The notes beneath the pieces were generated by a model. It ran no database searches, was not told the origin of the DNA, and worked only from the letters and a program-made list of their open reading frames with translations. From Casuarina equisetifolia (taxonomy: Eukaryota; Streptophyta; Magnoliopsida; Fagales; Casuarinaceae): 64,000 nucleotides of DNA. The number at the start of each line of letters is the position of its first letter. Position 1 is the stretch's first letter. Both the position numbers and the translations under genes were made by a program. The DNA is taken from contig CM052355.1 of assembly GCA_028551475.1 (NCBI GenBank), forward strand, positions 18,249,543 through 18,313,542, read 5' to 3'. This document shows, piece by piece, positions 37,027 to 49,900 of this stretch.

Positions 37027-39988
37027 TCACTCTTCCATTGCATCTCCTCCTTCGATCACTTCCACCCTCTCCCTCAATGGAGTAATCTTTGTTAAGAGAA
37101 CTTCTGTAACCACAGGAAGCACAACATGACCAGAAACTAGAGAATAAGTGTCATCACATTTCTTAAAACACAAATAAAAAGAAAAAACTAATTATGCAAA
37201 CAAAGCTCCCTGGAAAACAGTTTAAGATAATGAATCGGGAAAAGTGTGAATTATATGCCATTGACTAGTTAAATTATGCTATTCTGATCATACAATTTCA
37301 GCTGTTTAATAACAAATACCAATGACCAGAAACTATAGAGTATGTGTCATCATATTTCTTAAAACACAAATAAAAAGCAAAAACTAATTTTGCAAATAAA
37401 GCTCTGTGGAAAATAGTTTAAGATAATGAATTGGGAAAGGTGTTGACTTATATGCCATTGACTTGTTAAATTATGTTGTTCTAATCATATAATTTCAGTT
37501 GTTTAATAACAAATACCAATCAGTCATTCAGTAAAGAAAATTGATTTGTATGCTTGGGATGCAGATGTACAATAAGAAAGTCAGGTGAATATCTCACTGA
37601 CCTGTCTTCTTAGAAAAAGTGAACCCTCTTGGATGTACGTAGGTACGAGGGTTTGGCAATAGATGGTTTCGCAAATACTCCTTATGACCCTGTGCCAGCA
37701 GTCCACGATTAGAAGAAACTTGAATCAGAACTAAATTAACTGCTCCCACCACAAAAAAATAAAACATCCAAAGAAAAAAAAAATGGTGTAAACTTCTATG
37801 GAACAACGAACCTTGGTTATCACACAAACATCAACATTACTTCCACTTCCCAAGTCATTGAATATACCAGAGCATATAGCTTCAACAACAAGCTTTATTC
37901 CTTCATCCCTCTGCAAGCCAAAAGGTGGGTGATTAAAAAAAAAAAAAAAGACTTTGGAAAAATAAAACCATCTCACATTCAATGAAGAATGTTGAAGCAG
38001 AAAACAGGTCTGATAAAAATGCATCTATTTTCTATAAAATATTAGTTGTTCGATAGTCTGTCCAAATTATCTTGACAGTTGTAATGGAGAGGTAATTACA
38101 CCGCGTTGTAGTAGAAGAAAAAATGTTTAAGATATTCCAAAGGATTCTACATCTTGATAATACTGCATCATACTAACAGTCAACTTATTACAAACTTTAG
38201 ATCCGTAAACCACTTACACTCAGTCCTTCTTTGTACTTGGACTCAAATATGGCCATAGCAGCAAGTGAACCAGATCCCATTGTTGCATATGGCAGTGTGT
38301 CAGTTGACCCATGGGGGTATATCTGCAGAACAAACAGTTGCAGTTACAAGAAGTCGACAAGTTGTGCAAGCCAACAAGTTTACTCCAATTTTAATGCTTG
38401 AAACCATACTCACAGTATGTAGATGAGGTCCAGTAACATCAACTCCGCCAAGAACCAGAGCAGCTTGGACATACCCTTGATAGCTGGAGAACATAAAGAG
38501 TGGATAGAATCAGGTGATGATTATACAGAGATGAGTTGAAAGGTGCATGAAATAGATGAAAATTTACTTGAAAAGGTGTCTCTTAAGAAGGGTCAGAGCT
38601 GTAACAACCCTTGATTCTCGACCAGTATGGTAGCGATGCAGCTGTAACTGTGAGCTTACCATGTCTAAAGTCAGAAAACACCAAAGCATTGCATTAGCCA
38701 TGGCCATATGAAGATGGTAAAATATTTCTATATTCTTCATGTTTCAAGCAGCAATGACATGACAAAGAACAAGAATGCAACAATGTCAACACATGGAATG
38801 ACCTAACAAATACCTGTTACTGCCTCTGTATCAGCTGCTGTCCCTGCTCCACAACAGTAAATGTTGGGCGCCATATAATGAATCTTTTCACAATTCTTAT
38901 CACAAACTATGGGACCTTCAGTGGCTCTCGTATCTGCTCCAAGAATCACACCATCCTGCACAAATTATCAAAGAAGATCAAAATACAAGCATATAAATCC
39001 TGGAAGAGTCTTTGCCAGAATACAATAGCTAAAACAAACAAATAAAAGCATCTATGCAATTTACGCAAACTTGGAACATGAACTTGGATGATGTGCCTAT
39101 TCTAATTCCACAACACAAAGGAAAGAAGATCATGTTTATTCAGCAGATAATACCCATCTGTAATTGAGTTTCCCAAATAAGTCATTATTATAATTTAGTT
39201 TGACTTTCAATTGTACCAGTTGCAACTAATTCCCCATGATTGAAGAAAAGAACAAACATATTCACCATCCCAATGGCTATAAGAAATAAATGCCTTCAAA
39301 TGTACCAAAGTTTATACATCATGTAAACACATTTGAATGCATTCACAACAGTCTGGAAAACATCTTCTCTATAGCAGATACTTTGATTTCTAACTCAAGA
39401 TTGTTGCCACTCTATATTTAATCTGAAACACAAGTTAGATAATGTAAATTATAAATTATAAATGATAAAACATGCATTAAATCCTTACAGATGCAATAAC
39501 AGCAGACTTTTCCTGAAAATTCATCAATACATGTCAAAAACTACTGAGCATCACTGAATTACAGAAATTCATATCATTGCAAATCCTTAAAATCAAAATA
39601 TTTGAGAACTTAAAGTCCATCTACATTACTCAGTTCAATTTGGTTTCGGGAATTTGATTACCAATCAATACCTGTTCATACATTTTTTACTTTGTGAATC
39701 TAACGTCAATTGTTAGCTTGAAAGTATTAATATATCTATCCGCAAATAGAAGGACACAACCGACCAGCCATTAACAGCTTCAATATCGATAATTCAGCAT
39801 TGAAATAAAACAATAGCCGGTTGGTTACACGCAAAGAGTTATACCTGAAAAATTATGCCAACAATTGTAGTTCCCGTCTTCCGGAAAGATGGCTGCTGAA
39901 CTCCCTTCTTACTAAGCATGTCATTTCTTCTGCAGAGATCAAAGCTAAATCCACCCTTAGGAGGAACATCAATACCTGAGTTAGACAT
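37027..39988 (-). CDS. PBB1: 20S proteasome subunit beta-2 (beta type-7, PBB1-like), complete
   Basis: Eight exons on the minus strand give 273 aa: 39,845-39,988, 38,814-38,955, 38,568-38,664, 38,414-38,483, 38,218-38,322, 37,812-37,910, 37,602-37,689 and 37,027-37,103 (TGA). The start ATG at 39,988 gives [19 protein letters not shown], typical of plant PBB1/PBB2. The propeptide (1-39) is removed at Gly39/Thr40. The catalytic set is visible: Thr40 (Thr1 of the mature subunit, TTIVG), Asp56 (D17, in GADTRAT) and Lys72 (K33, in NCEKIHYM). Other signatures are [38 protein letters not shown] and the C-terminal arm ending DAMEE that wraps beta-3. It provides the trypsin-like activity of the 20S core in nucleus and cytosol. 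Intron 7 contains a 195-bp tandem duplication. All splice sites and frame are intact. Confidence 0.97.
37129..37519. repeat. 195-bp tandem duplication in PBB1 intron 7
   Basis: Two units, 37,129-37,323 and 37,324-37,519, each start gaccagaaact and end gtttaataacaaataccaa. They differ by scattered substitutions, so the duplication is not recent. Confidence 0.92.
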
Positions 39989-40562
39989 CTTAAAACTTCC
40001 ACTTAACCTGCACATAGACAGCCAAAAAGACTTGTCATTTCCTGTATACCGTAAAAAATCATTCTCGTGTCGTTCGAGTTGGATTCGGCGAAGCGTTTCA
40101 CCGGTCGCAGACAACTAAAACCCTAAAATCTACCCGAAAATCTCCAAAGCAGCCAAATGGGTCATATCAGATCCTGATTTTCCGAAACCCCATATGCTCC
40201 AACTGACCCAAATAAAAAGTTTTCCATACCTACCAGCTTCCCCGATCAACCCAATCAGTTACAGTTTCGAATGCAAACTAAATAATCACCTAGAAGGATC
40301 GAAGTATGGGTCAATTATTCAGAAATTTAATCTAATCGTAAGCCACAAGAAAAGAGCAAAGGTCGCAGAAGAAAAAATCGAAATTTCAGAGCCTACGCTA
40401 ACGAAGAACAAGAAGGGAGTGGAAGAAGATTGGCTTACCGACGGATGGGGTTTTCACGGAAATCCAATCTTACAGACCAAAATCAATGCCGCAGTGTGTA
40501 TACTGACAATAACAGAAGGGAAAGGAACTCCAGCTTCGAGCTTTTGCCCTTTACGACTTTAA
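39989..40562 (-). promoter_or_regulatory. PBB1 5' leader with probable leader intron
   Basis: On the minus strand a donor (TCG|gtaagcc) near 40,437 and an acceptor (ctatgtgcag) at about 40,010 frame an intron of about 430 bp between a leader exon (about 40,438-40,560) and the short UTR piece before the ATG. A 122-codon plus-strand frame at 40,194-40,562 overlaps it and is regarded as spurious. Inferred from splice signals and the GC-richer leader. Confidence 0.5.
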
Positions 40563-43500
40563 ATGGGTCTTGAGCTATTTCTTGACAAACAAGATAAAAT
40601 TAGAAGCAAGTGAAGACATCAGGCAAAAAATAACTAAAATAATAATCAATTTCAAAAGGAATTCCTCAAAATCATAGAAAATTAATAAAAATATTTATTG
40701 ATTAAAACTTTAAGTGTAATGAAGGCTGATACCAAAATTTTAATTAGACAATGAGTTATACCCTTTTTCTTATTTTTAGCTCCTATTAAATAGATTGAAC
40801 TCATAACTTAGTACAACCTAATGTGATTAGGTTTGGATTATTTCAAATCTTAAACTTTATCTAAAAAGAAAAAACTTAATTACCTAAAATACACAACAAT
40901 AATATAAAACTTAATAATAAGTAATTGGGGCTCAAGTCAACATTGTTTCATTTTGTTTGACAATTACTATGAGTTTTTATTTTAAATAATTCATATGTTA
41001 AAATATATATTTTTGTAAATTATTGAAAGCCATTATTAAGTAAATTTAAAAATATATTAGTGTATAAATTTTAAGAAATGAAAATGGGATATATTTTTAT
41101 GCATTTTCCTAAAGATTTAAAAATTAACAATGGATGATTTAGAAAATAAAGTTGGCTACCTATTGATTTCCATTTCTGTTGGAAGTGATCGGGTATTTGT
41201 ATTTTCTAACTTTCACATTATCCCTTAGTAAATATGAGAGAGTATTCTATTTTTTAAATGTTTTGAATTTTATTTCTTAAAAGATAGTTTCTATTTCCAA
41301 AAGTGAAAAGAGAAATCAAATATTGGTTTAAGAAAAAACAAGAGTTCTTGTTTTATGTGTCCCTTTTAAAACAATAGACAATTTATATATCTACATGATT
41401 TTTTTTTTGTAGAGCCATAATTTACTTTCTATATTCTAAAGATATGTATATATCTCTATAATCTAGAACAGTAAACCATAAACAATTTATACTTGTGTTT
41501 AGGGAGATTAGGAGATGGGCTTTGACAAGCTCATAAGTTACAACATAACATTACATTTATTTTCAACATTGACCCTTAAGTTAGTAGGTTGAGAAAACCA
41601 AATACCTTGATTGGACAACAATTGCTTAATAAATTTTATCATCTTGAACAAAGTTGAAATGACGATAATGTCATTTGTTGTCTTATTATTACATAATGAA
41701 AGAATGAGCTTCTTAATGGAGAAACCCAAAGACCTAAAAAAAAACCTTGCCATTCATATGATCATAGTTAATATAGATCTGTACTTTATTTCAGCTAAAG
41801 ATCTAGATCATATATAAATGTTTTCCATGATTTGTGTGTTATAAAATATAAAAAATAATAGTACATAAATAATAATATTATAAAATAGAAATTTTTCTAT
41901 TTTTGTATAGTAATTGTTATACTATTAATTTCGTGTAAAGAAAATTTGAATAAAAAATTATTCCAATCATTATTTGCATATTATTTCAATATAAGATCAA
42001 CAATATATATATATATAGTCGTGCGAGTTGGTCTAGTTCGTTTCTAAGTGGCCTAGTGGGATGATCTGGTCCAGTCCAAAACATCGAGCCCAACTCTAAA
42101 CACGCGATCTGCGATTCAATGTTTGACCACGAAGCTTGCGCAACACGAAAAGCCTTGTTATGGTCCAAGAAGCTTAGTGGCCGACTGAAAGCTTGTGCGA
42201 AAGCGGCTTTAAAAAGAAAAAAGAACAGATATAGAGAAACCCAAATACAAGTTGATGCTTGAGATTAGAGATTAGTCGACTGTTGGATTCAAGCCATTCC
42301 CAAAAGCTTTGACTTAAGAAAATGGGGCAGAATGGATCAGATCTTATTCTATCCGTAAGTGTGTTTTTTTTTTTTTTTTGTTAAGGGATTTGAACAAAAA
42401 TGAGATTGAAGTAGCCACGACGGTCTTTCTCCTTTGCAAACTGAAATCCTAGCCGCGAGAGAGAGAGCCGAGCTCTGTGCGGACTGCACACTTGTCGAAA
42501 TTTCAGAGGTAAGAATGACTATATTTTCTGTGGAAAAGATTCGTTCTACAGTCTCTATTTAAATGGAAGTATATTCATGGTGAAGTATGAAGAAAAATGT
42601 TGAAAAAGCTCTAAAGTTTGAATTCTCGAGCAACATCGGTGAAGTTTGATTTGGATCCCAAGTTTTGTTTGATTTGTTCTCATGCTGTATGTATATGTGC
42701 TAAATTGTTTGGCATATCATTAAGCACATATCTGTTGTTGTGAAACCAAAATCCTAACTAATCTCGATAATGAATAAGTCAAGTAACTTTTAAATATGTA
42801 TGATAGATAATAACAAGCTAGGAAGAAATTACTAAAGATAACAAGATTTGAGAATTTGGTCTCTTTTGTAAGAGTAGAATGACGTTGGAAGAGCATTTAT
42901 CTAAATATGATAAGTGGAATCCGCTTCGTAGGCCCTATCTCGCTTCATTCTATTTTTTAACTGTTGCTGCAATGGTCCAAAGATTTGAATTGATTGACAA
43001 GAAGGGAAGGGTTCAAAGAGCATCCCAAAAATTTTAAAATGAAAAGCTGTTGACAGAAAATAATTTTGCAGCCTTAACCTTGCAAAAACGATGTCACACT
43101 TGAACATGTTTAATTGAAGAGGTGCTATGTCATCGTATTGGTAAGAAAGATGTTTTTTAAATAAAAAAAAATCTTTTTTAACATTACAACACATACAATA
43201 AGTTAGCTAGCGTGTTAAATCCTGAACCTCACTATTGGAGTCCTTCCTAGCTCATCACTAAGTTAGCTAGTTAAGCAACATGCAACGAAGGTTTTTAACT
43301 TGTCATGGCATAGACTAGTTAGTAGATTTAATTTTTGTAGTAGTGCCTTCTATTGCTTAATAACTTAATGTGAGACAACCAAAATTTCCTCTTATCTATT
43401 GTGACATCTTAAGTTGCTGCAATAAAAAATATGTTAGTAATATAGAATAAACTTAAACTTAAATTGTATATTGATTTTTATATTTCATAAGAATTCACAT

Positions 43501-43917
43501 CCTAACATGTATAACTTTTTAAGATTTATGCTTAAATGTTCTTCAACAAGTTATAATATTCCATGCATATGAAAATCACAATTTGTGTATCAATGATAAT
43601 ATAGGCAGAGGTTAAGATAGAGATTGCACACAATTTGAATTATTTGGTTTTAGCTCTATGTTGACCAATATACCAGCTTTCTCCTAACAACGGGTTAGAA
43701 AGCTCTAATCCATTAGAAAACTTATAAATTATACCTTGTTCACAATTACATACAATATTTTCATAATAGGAAAATTTACAACACAATTATGCACGTAACA
43801 TGTTAAACACACCATTTCAATTTCCAATTACCACAACTATAACTGATTTCACCTTAGAACAAAAATTACAAAAAAAAAAGACTAAGTTTATACATAACAA
43901 ATCCCTAAATGGATTAC
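40563..43917. other. AT-rich intergenic region
   Basis: No gene was recognised. 42,000-42,520 is GC-richer. It contains a T-run (42,365-42,379) and ends in ccgcgagagagagagccgag... followed by a good donor-like AGAG|gtaaga at about 42,508, which looks like an orphan 5' UTR exon of a gene whose body is not visible downstream. 43,200-43,280 has two copies of taagttagctag. The gypsy element begins at 43,918. Confidence 0.5.
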
Positions 43918-44257
43918 TGTTATGGGTTGAGTTATAAGCGCATTAGGTTGTAGTGGGTTCTAGGCCGTAATAATAAAAGGGTAGGGAATCGACCCATAGG
44001 AGGATCCAAATTAAAGAAAAGGTGTAGAAAGATTGAGAGGGGGTAGCAAAGAAAGGGCATTGGAGATTGTTTAGTCTTGAAGAGATATTTTTGATTTGTG
44101 GCATCCCGATGATGCTATAGTTCTTGTGGTGCAATTTCCCTGTGGAAGCCATTCCTTGTGGGCAATATCATCTCAAGCGGTTGGAATCTAGTAGCCGGCT
44201 TGAATCTGTAAGTTCTAAATCTTGGTTTGTCCAAGTCTATCTTTTTTGTTTGTAACA
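43918..44257 (+). repeat. 5' LTR of gypsy element
   Basis: 340 bp, starts TGTTATGGGTTGAG and ends TTTGTAACA. It carries the promoter and polyadenylation region of the element by position. Confidence 0.93.
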
Positions 44258-47200
44258 ATTTGGTCTCGAAGCCTAGTTTTCCAAACTTAGATATGGCTTA
44301 TCCATCTTCAAAACCAGTCACTCATGTTGAGTTTATGGAGCTTAATAGAAAATTTAAGCTTCTTGTGAGTTTGTTAAAGGAGGAGAAGGAAGAAAAATGG
44401 AGATCTAAAGGGAATAAACGGCAACAAGAAAAAGAAATAGGATTTAGCTCTACTAACAATGTGAAAGTAGAACAAGAAGATGATTCTGAAAACCTATGGT
44501 GGCACAAGGAAGAGAACATTGGTTTTAGGAGAAATGATGGCACACAAGGTGATCGTAAAAAAGACAAAGAAAGAGAAAAGTAAAAAAAGAAAAGAAAAGA
44601 AAAGGAGAGAGCAGACAAGGATGAAGAAAAAACTAATTGGTCTTTTAAACAACATGTTAAGGGGAAGTACTTCTTGTGGACAACATAAAAGTAACATTGT
44701 GAGGTTTGATTTTCTAAGGTTTAATGGAGGTGAGGACCCAACAGTTTGGATATGTCAAACTAACAGTTTCTTTTACTATAACAAAACACCAAAGGAAGAC
44801 AAGGTCTTAATTTCATCCTGCATTTTGAAGGTGTTGCAAGGTACTAGTTTAAAGTGTATAGAAGAAAGTTACAGAATCAAATATTGACTTGGCCAATGTT
44901 GACGCAAGCTTTATTAGCAAAGTATGGCCCTATTATTTATGAAGATTTCTTTACTGATTTATTTAATGTGTTTTAAGAAGGAATAATAGCAAAATATGAT
45001 GAAAAAATTTCAAAAATGTTAGTGAGGGTTGAAGATTTAATAGATAGGCAACAGATGGGGTGTTATATGAGGGGGCTGAAGGAAGCATTAAAGAGGGAAG
45101 TTAAGGTTAGAAGACCAACGTTGCTTGATGAGGCAATGAATTTAGCAAGCCTGTTTGAAAAAGATGTGCTGGTTGTAAATGAAAATAGAGCACACCAGTA
45201 TGTGGAGTATAAGGCTAAGGAGAAGGTGATAAAAGGGGAAGAAAAGAAGTGGGGTAAGGAGAAAAGGTTAACCCCTAAGGAAATTGAGGATAGAAGACTT
45301 AAGGGATTGTGTTTCAAATATGATGAAAAGCTTACTCCTATGCATAAATATAAGAACAAGTTATTTGTGATAGTAGGAGAGGAATCAGATGAGGAAACTG
45401 ATGAGGACAATGAGGATAATAATAAGGAGGAGGAGCTTGTGGATATTCCACCCAAGATTACTCTTAATGCACTTTATGGTTTAATTACACCTCAAACTAT
45501 AAGGTTTTTAGGTAAAATAAGAGAAAGGAGAAACATTGTATGTTTGCTAGTGGACTCAGGCAACAGTCATAATTTCTTAAGTTGTAAGTTGGCAAAGAAG
45601 TGAGGAATAATTCTAGAGCCAAGTAAGAATTTAAATGTAGAAATAGTGAATGGAGACAAACTGAGGTGTGAAGGGATATGTAAGAAGGTAACACTAATAG
45701 TACAAGGATTAAGAATGAGTGTGGATTTTTAATTGTTGGAGTTGAGGGGACTGGAGTCAGTGCTGGGAACACCATGGATACATTCTTTAGGCAAGGTTAC
45801 TTTAGACCTTGATGACCTTCAAATGTCCTTTAAGATGGGAGATAAGGAATATATGCTACAAGGATTAAAAGTTAAAGAGAACAAGTTGCTAAAAGGATAA
45901 TAGATGAATAAAGAGTTGAATTGATGTTATGAAGGAGTAGTACTGCACATTCGTATTGTCATTGAAGAACCTGAGTTTCAATTGATGACCTTAAGAGATA
46001 AGAAAAAAGGGAATAATGAGAAAAATTGTGACAAGGATGAGGAGTCCATAAAGGCTTTATTAAGTGAGTGTAAGAATTTGTTTGATAAGCTAGTGGGGAT
46101 GCCACCAATGAGAGATTGTGATCACAGATTCCAATAAAGGGAGGAAGTGACCCTATAGCCTTTAAACCATGTAGATATCTATATTATCAAAAGAATGAGT
46201 TAAAGAGAATGGTAAAAGAGTTGCTCGATTCTGGGTGATTAGACTGAGTATTAGCTTGTATTCATCATTGGTGTTACTAGTTAAAAAGAAGGATGGATCA
46301 TGGTGTTTATGTGTGGATTATTAGGCATTGAATAAGTAGACCATCAAGGACCGGTTCCTTATTCCTACGGTAGAGGAATTAATAGATAAGTTGAAAAGAG
46401 CCAACTATTTCATTAAGCTAGATTTGAGGTCAAGTTATCATCAGGTGAGGATGCATCCAAATGATGGTGTATAAAACTAAATTTCAAACTCATCAAGAAC
46501 ACTTCGAATTCTTAGTAATGCCATTTGGGTTGTCTAATGCACCATCTACTTTCTAGGCATTAATGAACTTTACTTTTAAAGAGTTTTTGAGGAGATTTGT
46601 GTTAGTGTTCTTTGATGACATTTTGATTTATAATGTGGATTGGAGGACACACTTGGAGCATATCAGAAGGGTTTTTCAAAGATTACGGGAGCAATAATTG
46701 TACTTAAAGCATAGTAAGTGTGAATTTGAAAAAAAAAAGGGTGAAGTACTTGGGACATGTGGTTAATGTAGTGGGAGTGGCTGTGGACCAAGATAAGGTT
46801 TGAGATGTGAAGGATTGGCCTAGACTAACTAACCAATTTAAAAGGTTTAAGAGGTTTTTTAGGGTTAACGAGGTATTAAAAGAGATTTATTTTAAGATAT
46901 GGTCAAAAGGCAATGCTGTTAATAAAGTTATTAAAAAAGGATGTGGGTTTTCATTGGGGACCAAAGGCAAAAAAGACATTTGTGGGGCTGAAACATGCAC
47001 TATTAGAGCCACCAATTTTAGCACTTCCATATTTTGATCAAGAGTTTGTAATAAAGTGTGATGCCTTAGGTCAAGGTATTGGAGCAATGTTATCCCAAAA
47101 GGGACACCTTATAGCCTTTATGAGTCAAGTGTTAAGGGGTAGAAATTCTTTATTATCCATATATGAAAAGGAGCTCTTGGCAATAGTAGTAATAGTGTAC

Positions 47201-48901
47201 AAGTGGACGTCGTATTTGTAGGGGAGAAGATTTGTGGTAAGAACAGATTATAAAAGTTTGAAGCACCTTTAGGATCAAAATATAGTTACTCAGCTCAACA
47301 AAAGTGGCTTATCAAGTTAAAGGGATTTGATTTTATTATTGAATACAAACTTGGTAAGGAAAATCAAGTTGTGAATGAGTTATCTAGGAAGTTAGAAAAA
47401 GTAGAGGCAAAAAAAAAACAATTATACTACCATGGAATAATTGACTTTAATGGTTATTTCCATGCCTATGCCTTTTTTATTAGACCAATTAAGGAAGAAG
47501 TATGTAATAACCAACCCTTAAAAGACAAAGTGGAAAAGGTATTGGTTGGAGAGATAAGCCCTAATTAGGAGTATAAAGAGGGATTATTGCTCTACAAGGG
47601 TAAGATATTTCTTACAAAGGAGTCAGAATTGATACAACCTATAACCCAAGAGATCCACAACTCATGAAGGGGAGTATAAGACATTGCAGTGTTTGAAAAC
47701 CACTTTTCATTGGAAGGATATGAAGAAGATAGTTTTACGAGTTATATAAGAATGTGATGTATGCCAAAGAAGTAAAATCCCTAATACTTTACTTGCAAGA
47801 TTACTTCAACCTTTACTAGTCTCTAGAGATGTTTGGATTGAAATTGTTATGAATTTCGTGGATAGGTTGCCTAAGTTCAAAGGGAAGAATTGTATTATAG
47901 TAATGGTGGATAAATTCTCAAAGATGGCACATTTTATAGTATTGAAGCACCTTTATACAGTAGTGACAGTGGCATATGCTTTTTTCCAGAACAAATATAA
48001 GTTTTATGGAATGCTTAAAAAAATAGTAATAGACTGAGATCCAATATTCACCAATGCCTTCTAAAAGGAGCTATTTAAGTTGCATAGAATACGGTTAAAC
48101 TACACCATGGCTTACCATCCACAATTAGACGGGAAAATTGAAGCAATCAACAAACTCTTAAAATGTATTTAAGGTGCTTTGCTGGAGATCACCCTAAGTA
48201 ATGGAATAAATGGTTAGCTTGGGTAGAATGGTGCTACAACACTAGTGTGCATAACTCTCATGGTAAAACCCTTTATGAAATAGTTTATGGTAAACAACTT
48301 CTTACTTTTTTGGACTATGTTCCTGGAATTACTTTTGTTGAAGTAGTGAAAAGGGAGGTTATGGGAAGAGAAGCAATCCTGAAGGAGTTACGAGAAAGGA
48401 TGACAAAAACTAAGAATCGTATGAAAAAGGTATATGATAGGAGACATTCTAAGGTTGAATTTGAGGTGGGGGATTGTGTATACTTAAAGCTCCAAACTTA
48501 CTAGCAACTATCAGTGGGCATGTGAAGAAAGCATAAGTTAACTCTCATGTATTATGGACTGTACGAGATATTAAAGAGGATTGGGACAGTGGTATATAAG
48601 TTTAAATTACCTGAAGATTTAAGAATCCATCTTGTTTTTCATGTGAGTAAACTCAAGAAGGTTTATGGAAAAGTAGTAGAACCCCAAGCAAAACTTCCAT
48701 GATTTATAAAAGAAGAAGATGCTATCATTGCATAGCCATAAGCTATTTTAGATAGGTGGGTAAGATAGAATTAAGAATAAGTCTTGGTGCATTGAAAAGG
48801 TCTATCGATTGCATATGCAACATAGCAGCCCACAAGTTGATGAAACTAAGATATCCAAACTTGAACCTTGAGGGCAAGGTTCTTTCCTAAGGAGGGGGAG
48901 T

Positions 48902-49239
48902 TGTTATGGGCTGAGTTATAAGCCCATTAGGTTGTAGTGGGTAATGGGCTATAATAATAAAAAGTAAAGAATCGACCTGTAGGAGGATCCAAATTAAGGA
49001 AAGGGTGTAGAAAGATCGAGAGAGGGTAGCAAAGAAAGGGCATTGGAGATTGTTCAATCTTGGATAGATACTCCCGGTTTGTAGCATCTCGTTGATGCTA
49101 TAGTTCTTATGGTGCAATTTCCATGTGGAAGCCATTCCTCGTAGGCGTTATCACCTTAGGTAGTTAGAATCTAGTTGTCGGCCTGAATTTGTAAGTTCTA
49201 ATTCCCCTTCGTCTGAGTCTATCTTTTTTGTTTGTAACA
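48902..49239 (+). repeat. 3' LTR of gypsy element
   Basis: 338 bp, starts TGTTATGGGCTGAG and ends TTTGTAACA, preceded by the polypurine tract and followed by attac. Confidence 0.93.
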
Positions 49240-49244
49240 ATTAC

Positions 49245-49900
49245 TATGAATAACCTTAGCTCTATATATCAACTTGCAATTCATAAGAACAAATACAGCT
49301 TACAACATGATTATACGAGATTGAAAACAATGATTATTCACCTTGAACTTTTTGGCTCTACTATATATAATCATTTTTGTTATTTCTATTTTAAACTGTA
49401 AATTGGGGAGGATTTTCATACCATTGATTTTTGCTTGTTGCATATTTAATTTTTGGAGTAACTTGAGCAAGAATGAAGGAAAGAACAAATCCTTTGATCT
49501 TAGTGCTCCCTTTGCAAAATGACATCGTTTTGCAAAGTCGCTTATTACTATTGTGCATTTTATTACTTAACAAAATGTTAGTGTTTATCTTTAGGACATC
49601 TTGTTTATTCTTTTCAACATGAGACACTATATCAATTTATGTGGTAAAATCAATTTTGAAATAGCAATTTAATATTGGGAATGAATAAATGATTGTATTT
49701 TTCCTTGAAATACTTAGCCAAAAGTCAACTAATACTTGCATTGGAAATATGGACATTAGACATACTTTTGATTTACTTTATAGAAAATCATATTAATTAT
49801 TATGATATGGGAAATGTTTGATTTTTACTTGATACCTTGATTTAAGGTATCATGAGTATGTACCTAAATATTCTTTTCCCTTTTTGGTTCATAGTCGTTG
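49245..49900. other. AT-rich sequence right of the gypsy element
   Basis: No recognisable coding. By position it could be the decayed continuation of the minus-strand copia fragment at 49,900-51,330, but no motif supports this. Confidence 0.4.

Larger units (their letters stand above)
43918..49239 (+). mobile_element. Ty3/gypsy retrotransposon, complete structure, inactive
   Basis: 5,322 bp flanked by attac on both sides (43,913-43,917 and 49,240-49,244). LTRs are 43,918-44,257 and 48,902-49,239. The primer site TGGTCTCGAAGC is at 44,261-44,272 and the polypurine tract (ggagggggag) at 48,891-48,900. Order of parts: gag from ATG 44,293, with a Lys/Glu-rich start, FLRFNGGEDPTVWI near 44,715 and MLVRVEDLIDRQQMGCYMRGL at 45,016; protease VDSGNSHNFLS at about 45,550; RT about 46,150-46,800, with [30 protein letters not shown] and catalytic FFDDILIY near 46,610; RNase H about 46,920-47,400 with KCDALGQGIGAMLSQKG; integrase about 47,640-48,500 with CDVCQRSK, MNFVDRLPKFKGKN and YDRRHSKVEFEVGDCVYLKL; and a chromodomain-like LVHWKGL near 48,785. 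Stops and frameshifts run throughout. By eye the LTRs are about 84-85% identical, so it is old. Confidence 0.93.

Noticed and set aside
40194-40562. 122-codon plus-strand frame upstream of PBB1
   Set aside because: Overlaps the PBB1 leader on the opposite strand and resembles nothing known.
44322-45455. Long Ser/Phe-rich minus-strand frames
   Set aside because: Antisense shadow of the Lys/Glu-rich gypsy gag.
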